From: an uncultured Clostridium sp.
Lineage (GTDB): Bacteria > Bacillota > Clostridia > Lachnospirales > Lachnospiraceae
Length of the DNA stretch: 63,668 bases
Direction of reading: 5' to 3'
NCBI GenBank assembly: GCA_900542035.1
Contig: UQMJ01000014.1
Coordinates: 1-63,668, forward strand
In this document: one piece after another, positions 58,931-63,668 of the stretch
Numbering within the stretch: position 1 is the first letter of the stretch
Layout of the letters: every line of letters begins with the position of its first letter
Translations under genes and position numbers: made by a program
Notes under the pieces: generated by a model
Database searches by the model: none
What the model was told of the DNA's origin: nothing
The model's input: only the letters and a program-made list of their open reading frames with translations

Positions 58931-59905
58931 ATGAATGAACACAATGTAAGGAAAGCAGAAGCAGTTGGAGGAAATCTGGGGATTTTAAACTGGATAAAGC
59001 GGATACCAGGCGGTTTGCTTCTGGTTCCCATGATGATTACAGCAGTAATCCATACCTTCTGTCCAGAACTCGTGAAAATTGGAGGTGCAACGGAACTGCT
59101 GTTTACCAATACCTGCACCATGTATGTGGTGGGATTGATGCTGTTCTTTTCCGGAACCCAGTGTATGGTGTCCCAGGTAAAAGAAATGGTCCGGATAGGC
59201 GGCCTGCTGTGTGCTTTGAGAATTGGAATTATGGCAGCTGGATGCATTGCGGTCCAGAAACTGTTCGGGCTGGACGGTTTCTGGGGGATTTCCCTGGTAA
59301 CGTTTGTGGCGGTGCTTGCAAGTACGAATCCTGGGCTGTATATTGCCTTGACGTCAGATAATCCTACAGCGCTCAGCATATTCAGTTTGTTGAATCTGCT
59401 GGTCATGCCTGCGATTCCGGTTATGGCGCTCAATCTGGCTTCCGGATATGCCATGGACTGGAACAGCGTTATTTCTATATTAATACCGTTTCTGATTGGA
59501 ATGGTTCTGGGAAATCTGGACGATGAGATCCGAAAGATGTTTCGCAACGGCAGTACTCTGATTCTGCCGTTTATGGGATTCTGTCTTGGAGGAAGCATTA
59601 ATCTGGTGGCAGCCGTAAAAGCAGGAGCGGGCGGTCTGTTGTGTGCAGTTCTGTTTTATATCCTTACCTGGATTCCGCTGTATATTGCAGAAAAGAAACT
59701 TTTAAGGCGGGATGGCCTGGTAGCGACTGCCATGAGTTCCATTGCCAGCTTTACGGCAACGGTTCCACAGGTTGCAGCAGCTGCGAATCCGGTATTTGAA
59801 CCTTACGTAGAGACAGCGGTAGCCCAGATTGCCCTGGCATCCCTGATAACCTGCCTGATAACTCCTGTGCTGGTGGGAAGAATTAAAAATCGTATACAAA
59901 TTTGA
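58931..59905 (+). CDS. kdgT: 2-keto-3-deoxygluconate permease (KdgT-like)
   Basis: 324 aa, ~10 hydrophobic segments. LGILNWIKRIPGGLLLVPMMITAVIHTF in two parts plus FVAVLASTNPGLYIALT and LIPFLIGMVLGNLDDEIRKMF are typical of KdgT. Imports ketodeoxygluconate, a pectin end product, which ties in with the rhamnogalacturonan locus at 43-51 kb. No strong SD or promoter upstream, likely read through from the surface gene promoter. Confidence 0.85.
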   Translation: MNEHNVRKAEAVGGNLGILNWIKRIPGGLLLVPMMITAVIHTFCPELVKIGGATELLFTNTCTMYVVGLMLFFSGTQCMVSQVKEMVRIGGLLCALRIGIMAAGCIAVQKLFGLDGFWGISLVTFVAVLASTNPGLYIALTSDNPTALSIFSLLNLLVMPAIPVMALNLASGYAMDWNSVISILIPFLIGMVLGNLDDEIRKMFRNGSTLILPFMGFCLGGSINLVAAVKAGAGGLLCAVLFYILTWIPLYIAEKKLLRRDGLVATAMSSIASFTATVPQVAAAANPVFEPYVETAVAQIALASLITCLITPVLVGRIKNRIQI

Positions 59906-59914
59906 AAAAAGTGC

Positions 59915-59943
59915 TTGCATTTTGGAAGAATCTGTGTTACGAT
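59915..59943 (+). promoter_or_regulatory. S10 operon promoter
   Basis: TTGCAT, 17 bp, TACGAT with TG extension. Start of a ~230-nt leader before rpsJ. Confidence 0.65.
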
Positions 59944-59949
59944 GACAAA

Positions 59950-60183
59950 GCTGTGGCATGATAGCTGTGAAGCGCGAGGTTGCTGCCCGATTTGAGGCAG
60001 GTTTTCCGTGGAGCGAATGTCAAGTTAGAAAACTGGCGACAAGTCACTGTACCAATTGAACATCTGCAACAGAAATGAAAGGCAGCATGAGTGTGAGTCC
60101 TAGGGAGGACACACACGGAAACGTGTACAGTCACCGCTTGTCGTACTTAGAAGTAAAAGTGCGAAAAGGAGGCGACTTTTTTT
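59950..60183 (+). promoter_or_regulatory. Structured leader of the S10 operon
   Basis: About 230 nt without a gene. Contains a hairpin GTGTG..TCCT/AGGA..CACAC near 60090-60115 and a GAAA-capped ACACG/CGTGT hairpin right after. Likely autoregulatory (as in S10 leaders elsewhere); the ligand is not known here. Confidence 0.5.
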
Positions 60184-60501
60184 ATGGCAAGTCAAGTAAT
60201 GAGAATCACATTAAAGGCTTATGATCATCAGTTAGTTGATCAGTCAGCAGGAAAAATTATCGACACTGTAAAAAAGACAGGATCTAAGGTGAGCGGACCG
60301 GTGCCGCTGCCAACTAAGAAAGAAGTAGTTACTATCTTACGTGCAGTACACAAGTACAAAGATTCCAGAGAGCAGTTCGAACAGAGAACTCACAAGAGAC
60401 TGATTGATATCATCACTCCAAGCCAGAAAACTGTTGATGCATTATCCAGACTGGAGATGCCTGCTGGTGTCTACATCGACATCAAGATGAAAAACAAATA
60501 A
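60184..60501 (+). CDS. rpsJ: 30S ribosomal protein S10
   Basis: 105 aa. RITLKAYDHQLVDQSAGKI and SGPVPLPTKKEVVTILRAVHKYKDSREQF (in two parts) are diagnostic. First gene of the ribosomal operon; strong RBS GGAGG. Assembly of the 30S head; also NusB partner in antitermination. Confidence 0.98.
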   Translation: MASQVMRITLKAYDHQLVDQSAGKIIDTVKKTGSKVSGPVPLPTKKEVVTILRAVHKYKDSREQFEQRTHKRLIDIITPSQKTVDALSRLEMPAGVYIDIKMKNK

Positions 60502-60597
60502 TTAAGGAAATATCCTGAAGGGTTTAGATAGATTCTGGACTGTTCTAGGATGAGCGCAAAAGCGCTCCGCTGTAGAAAAGAAACAGGAGGTAAGAAA

Positions 60598-61233
60598 ATG
60601 AAGAAAGCGATTTTAGCAACAAAAGTCGGAATGACTCAGATCTTCGATGAAGACGGCGTGTTAATTCCGGTAACCGTTCTTCAGGCAGGTCCTTGCGTAG
60701 TAACCCAGGTTAAGACCGAAGAGAATGATGGTTACAAAGCAGTACAGGTTGGTTTTGTTGACAAGAGAGAAAAATTAATCAACAAGCCGGTTAAGGGCCA
60801 TTTTGATAAGGCTGGCGTATCCTACAAGAGATACGTAAGAGAGTTTAGATTTGACAACGCTGAAGAGTACTCTGTAAAAGATGAAATCAAAGCAGACGTA
60901 TTCGCAGCAGGCGATAAGGTAGATGCAACCGCTATTTCCAAAGGCAAAGGTTTCCAGGGCGCAATCAAGAGACATGGCCAGCACAGAGGACCTATGGCTC
61001 ACGGTTCTAAGTTCCATCGTCATCAGGGTTCCAACGGTTCTGCAACCACCCCAGGCCGCGTATTCAAGGGCAAGGGAATGCCAGGACACATGGGCAGCGT
61101 AAAGGTAACGGTTCAGAACCTTGAGATTGTTCGCGTAGACGCAGAGAACAACCTGATTCTGGTTAAGGGTTCTGTACCAGGACCAAAGAAGTCCTTAGTA
61201 ACCGTTAAGGAAACCGTAAAGGCTTCCAAGTAA
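60598..61233 (+). CDS. rplC: 50S ribosomal protein L3
   Basis: 211 aa. MKKAILATKVGMTQIFDEDG and the long loop KRHGQHRGPMAHGSKFHRHQGS in two parts. The ATG at 60598 follows AGGAGG; the frame open from 60550 is not used. Confidence 0.98.
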   Translation: MKKAILATKVGMTQIFDEDGVLIPVTVLQAGPCVVTQVKTEENDGYKAVQVGFVDKREKLINKPVKGHFDKAGVSYKRYVREFRFDNAEEYSVKDEIKADVFAAGDKVDATAISKGKGFQGAIKRHGQHRGPMAHGSKFHRHQGSNGSATTPGRVFKGKGMPGHMGSVKVTVQNLEIVRVDAENNLILVKGSVPGPKKSLVTVKETVKASK

Positions 61234-61263
61234 GCTTTTGCATAGGAAAGGAGGAACACACAA

Positions 61264-61884
61264 ATGGCAAATGTAGCTGTTTACAATATGGAAGGTAAAG
61301 AAGTTGGCACCTTAGAGTTAAACGACGCTGTGTTTGGTGTAGAGGTAAATGAACACCTGGTACACATGGCAGTAGTAAGCCAGCTTGCAAATAAACGTCA
61401 GGGCACCCAGAAAGCAAAGACCCGCTCCGAAGTTTCCGGCGGCGGCAGAAAGCCTTGGAGACAGAAAGGAACCGGTCATGCAAGACAGGGTTCAACCAGA
61501 GCACCACAGTGGACCGGCGGCGGCGTAGTATTCGCTCCAGTACCAAGAGATTACACCATCAGACTGAACAAGAAGGAAAAGAGAGCTGCATTAAAGTGCG
61601 CTTTAACCAGCAGAGTAAACGACAACAAGTTCGTTGTTGTAGACGAGTTAAAGTTTGATGCAATCAAGACCAAGAACTTCGTAAACGTTTTAAACAACTT
61701 AAAAGTAAACAAGGCTTTAGTTGTTCTGGATTCTAACGATCAGAATGTAGTTCTGTCTGCTAGAAACGTAGAGAACGTTAAGACCGCTCAGGTTAACAGC
61801 ATTAACGTATTTGATATTCTTAAGTACAACACCGTTGTTGCTACCAAGGCAGCAGTTGCAGCAATCGAGGAGGTGTATGCATAA
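61264..61884 (+). CDS. rplD: 50S ribosomal protein L4
   Basis: 206 aa. NVAVYNMEGKEVGTLELN at the start; TRSEVSGGGRKPWRQKGTG loop typical. In other bacteria L4 feeds back on the S10 leader. Start 61264 has AGGAGG. Confidence 0.98.
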   Translation: MANVAVYNMEGKEVGTLELNDAVFGVEVNEHLVHMAVVSQLANKRQGTQKAKTRSEVSGGGRKPWRQKGTGHARQGSTRAPQWTGGGVVFAPVPRDYTIRLNKKEKRAALKCALTSRVNDNKFVVVDELKFDAIKTKNFVNVLNNLKVNKALVVLDSNDQNVVLSARNVENVKTAQVNSINVFDILKYNTVVATKAAVAAIEEVYA

Positions 61885-62183
61885 TGGCAGATATTAGATA
61901 TTATGATGTCATCCTCAAACCGGTTATTACCGAAAAGAGCATGAACGCTATGGCAGATAAGAAGTATACCTTCATGGTACACGCTGATGCCAACAAGACT
62001 ATGATTAAAGAAGCTGTTGAGAAAATGTTCCCAGGAACCAAGGTTGAGAAGGTAAACACCATCAACATCGACGGCAAAGCAAAGAGAAGAGGCATGGTGG
62101 TTGGCAAGACCGCTCAGTCTAAGAAAGCAATCGTTAAGCTGACTGCTGACAGCAAAGACATCGAGATTTTCGAAGGTCTGTAA
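61884..62183 (+). CDS. rplW: 50S ribosomal protein L23
   Basis: 99 aa. YYDVILKPVITEKSMNAMADKKYTF, GTKVEKVNTINIDGK. One-base overlap with the rplD stop (TAATG). Binds at the exit tunnel. Confidence 0.98.
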   Translation: MADIRYYDVILKPVITEKSMNAMADKKYTFMVHADANKTMIKEAVEKMFPGTKVEKVNTINIDGKAKRRGMVVGKTAQSKKAIVKLTADSKDIEIFEGL

Positions 62184-62195
62184 GAAGCAGTACAG

Positions 62196-62281
62196 GCGTA
62201 AAGAATACGCAGTGAAACCTCGGAACCAAAGGTTCCCTGGCTGCGGGCCCGCCGCCCGCACGCCGCTGTTTCGGATTACGC
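62196..62281. other. GC-rich multi-hairpin element between rplW and rplB
   Basis: Nested stems: outer GCGTAA (62196-62201) with TTACGC (62276-62281), hairpin GGAACC/GGTTCC (62222-62236), and GCGGGC/GCCCGC (62243-62259). The 152-bp gap is unusual in this compact operon. Confidence 0.5.
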
Positions 62282-62335
62282 ACAATATACGATGAACATT
62301 ATATCGTGATAAATTAGTTAAAGGAGTAAAATGTC

Positions 62336-63181
62336 ATGGGAATTAAAAAGTATACAGCATATACACCTTCCAGAAGACATATGACCAGCTCTGATTTCTC
62401 TGAAATCACCAAAACAACTCCGGAAAAATCCTTAGTTGTATCTTTAAAGAAGAACGCTGGCCGTAATAATCAGGGTAAAATCACCGTAAGACATCATGGT
62501 GGTGGAAATAGACAGAAATACAGAGTTATCGACTTCAAGAGAAATTCCAAAGATGGAATTCCGGCAACTGTTATCGGTATCGAGTACGATCCAAACAGAA
62601 GCGCCAACATCGCATTAATCTGCTACGCAGATGGTACCAAGTCCTACATCTTAGCTCCAGCTGGATTAACCGACGGTATGAAGGTTATGAGCGGCGAGCA
62701 GGCTGAGGCAAAGGTTGGAAACTGCCTTCCATTAAGTGCGATTCCGGTTGGTACCCAGATTCACAACATTGAGCTGTATCCTGGCAAGGGCGGTCAGCTG
62801 GTTCGTTCCGCTGGTAACTCTGCACAGTTAATGGCAAAAGAAGGCAAGTACGCAACCTTACGTCTTCCTTCCGGTGAAATGAGAATGGTTCCGATTATCT
62901 GCCGCGCTACTATCGGCGTTGTAGGAAATGGCGAACACGCTCTGATTAACATTGGTAAGGCTGGTAGAAAGCGTCACATGGGTATCCGTCCTACAGTCCG
63001 CGGTTCCGTAATGAACCCGAATGACCATCCACACGGTGGTGGTGAAGGTAAGACCGGTATCGGACGTCCAGGCCCAAGCACTCCATGGGGCAAACCGGCT
63101 CTTGGCTTGAAGACCAGAAAGAAAAACAAGCAGTCTAATAAGTTAATCGTAAGAAGACGCGATGGAAGAACCATCAAATAA
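62336..63181 (+). CDS. rplB: 50S ribosomal protein L2
   Basis: 281 aa. KYTAYTPSRRHMTSSDFSEI, then VRHHGGGNRQKYRVIDFKRN and the peptidyl-transferase histidine region MNPNDHPHGGGEGK. Full length. Confidence 0.98.
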   Translation: MGIKKYTAYTPSRRHMTSSDFSEITKTTPEKSLVVSLKKNAGRNNQGKITVRHHGGGNRQKYRVIDFKRNSKDGIPATVIGIEYDPNRSANIALICYADGTKSYILAPAGLTDGMKVMSGEQAEAKVGNCLPLSAIPVGTQIHNIELYPGKGGQLVRSAGNSAQLMAKEGKYATLRLPSGEMRMVPIICRATIGVVGNGEHALINIGKAGRKRHMGIRPTVRGSVMNPNDHPHGGGEGKTGIGRPGPSTPWGKPALGLKTRKKNKQSNKLIVRRRDGRTIK

Positions 63182-63198
63182 TTGAAGGAGGTTAGAAC

Positions 63199-63480
63199 AT
63201 GTCTCGCTCACTGAAAAAAGGACCATTCGCAGACGCGCATTTATTGAAGAAGGTAGAAGCGATGAACGCATCCGGACAGAAGCAGGTTATTAAGACCTGG
63301 TCCCGCCGTTCTACAATCTTCCCAATTATGGTTGGTCACACAATTGCAGTACACGATGGAAGAAAGCATGTTCCGGTATACGTTACCGAGGATATGGTTG
63401 GTCATAAATTAGGCGAATTCGTTGCCACAAGAACTTACAAAGGACATGGCAAGGACGAGAAGAAGTCTGGCGTTCGCTAA
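63199..63480 (+). CDS. rpsS: 30S ribosomal protein S19
   Basis: 93 aa. SRSLKKGPFADAHLLKKVE and RRSTIFPIMVGHTIAVHDG. RBS AAGGAGG. In the L2-S19-L22 order. Confidence 0.98.
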   Translation: MSRSLKKGPFADAHLLKKVEAMNASGQKQVIKTWSRRSTIFPIMVGHTIAVHDGRKHVPVYVTEDMVGHKLGEFVATRTYKGHGKDEKKSGVR

Positions 63481-63511
63481 TCGATAAGATCTGAAAGGAG
63501 GTTTTTAAGTC

Positions 63512-63668
63512 ATGGCAAAAGGACATAGATCCCAAATTAAGAGAGAAAGAAATGCTCAGAAAGATACCAGACCTAGCGCAACATTATCTTACGCTCGCGT
63601 ATCTGTTCAGAAAGCATGCTTCGTATTAGATGCCATCAGAGGCAAAGATGTGCAGACTGCACTTGGTA
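63512..63668 (+). CDS. rplV: 50S ribosomal protein L22, 5' part
   Basis: The window ends 52 codons in. MAKGHRSQIKRERNAQKDTR and LSYARVSVQKACFVLDAIRG match the L22 N-terminus. AAAGGAGG lies before the ATG. Confidence 0.92.
   Translation, partial: MAKGHRSQIKRERNAQKDTRPSATLSYARVSVQKACFVLDAIRGKDVQTALG

Noticed and set aside
58663..59598. 311-codon ORF antisense to the KdgT gene
   Set aside because: Mirror frame of the permease; no RBS and no recognisable domain.
1..63668. CRISPR arrays and insertion sequences
   Set aside because: No regularly spaced repeats and no transposase gene were seen in the window.

Overview
This window comes from a low-to-mid GC Firmicute, most likely a gut Lachnospiraceae (Clostridia). 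The evidence is the rpsJ-rplC-rplD-rplW-rplB-rpsS-rplV gene order, strong AGGAGG ribosome binding sites, a tRNA-Leu without an encoded CCA, and plant-polysaccharide genes typical of that family. No species is claimed.

Positions about 29-42713 are a complete-looking siphovirus-type prophage in the 3' end of a tRNA-Leu(UAG) gene. A 26-bp direct repeat (29-54 and 42688-42713) is the attachment core. From left to right it carries: a tyrosine integrase; a lysogeny block (zinc-ribbon protein, ImmA-like peptidase, cI-like repressor, operators, Cro-like protein); a reverse-strand membrane protein that may be a moron; a replication and recombination module (SMC-like ATPase, Sak4-like ATPase, DUF669, helicase, primase-helicase) with a candidate origin at 11.9-12.2 kb; a second small HTH switch; RusA and small genes; terminases, portal, a MuF protein with a C-terminal nuclease-like toxin domain; scaffold and capsid; connectors; tail genes; an invertible tail-fibre region; holin, DUF4406 protein and amidase endolysin.

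The most striking system is at 37.9-40.46 kb. A tail-fibre gene has a constant N-terminus, and a four-cassette shufflon surrounds a tyrosine recombinase. Four sites share the core ATAGGGATAT. Two convergent cassette pairs (A/B and C/D) lie on either side of the recombinase, and every cassette reads in frame from its site. Inversions should let one fibre gene make four alternative receptor-binding tips.

A second cluster of interest is in the head region (22.4-28.9 kb). It has a promoter-terminator unit for a structured RNA with a possible kissing loop, directly after the MuF-toxin gene. A tRNA-like RNA with its own promoter and terminator follows a second small accessory gene. Another tRNA-like element precedes the scaffold gene. 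A near-identical 26-bp leader plus terminator stands before both the scaffold/capsid genes and the major tail gene.

From 43 kb onward is host chromosome. A pectin (rhamnogalacturonan) locus holds a solute-binding protein, two permeases, GH42, GH105 and an SGNH esterase. It is damaged: the second permease is fused by a deletion to the middle of an AraC-type regulator, which also carries a frameshift. Then come a DegV protein, a MerR regulator, an SDR reductase, thioredoxin reductase, an NlpC/P60 hydrolase, an rRNA methyltransferase, a choline-binding-type surface protein, a KdgT-type permease, and the start of the S10 ribosomal protein operon, which runs off the right edge.
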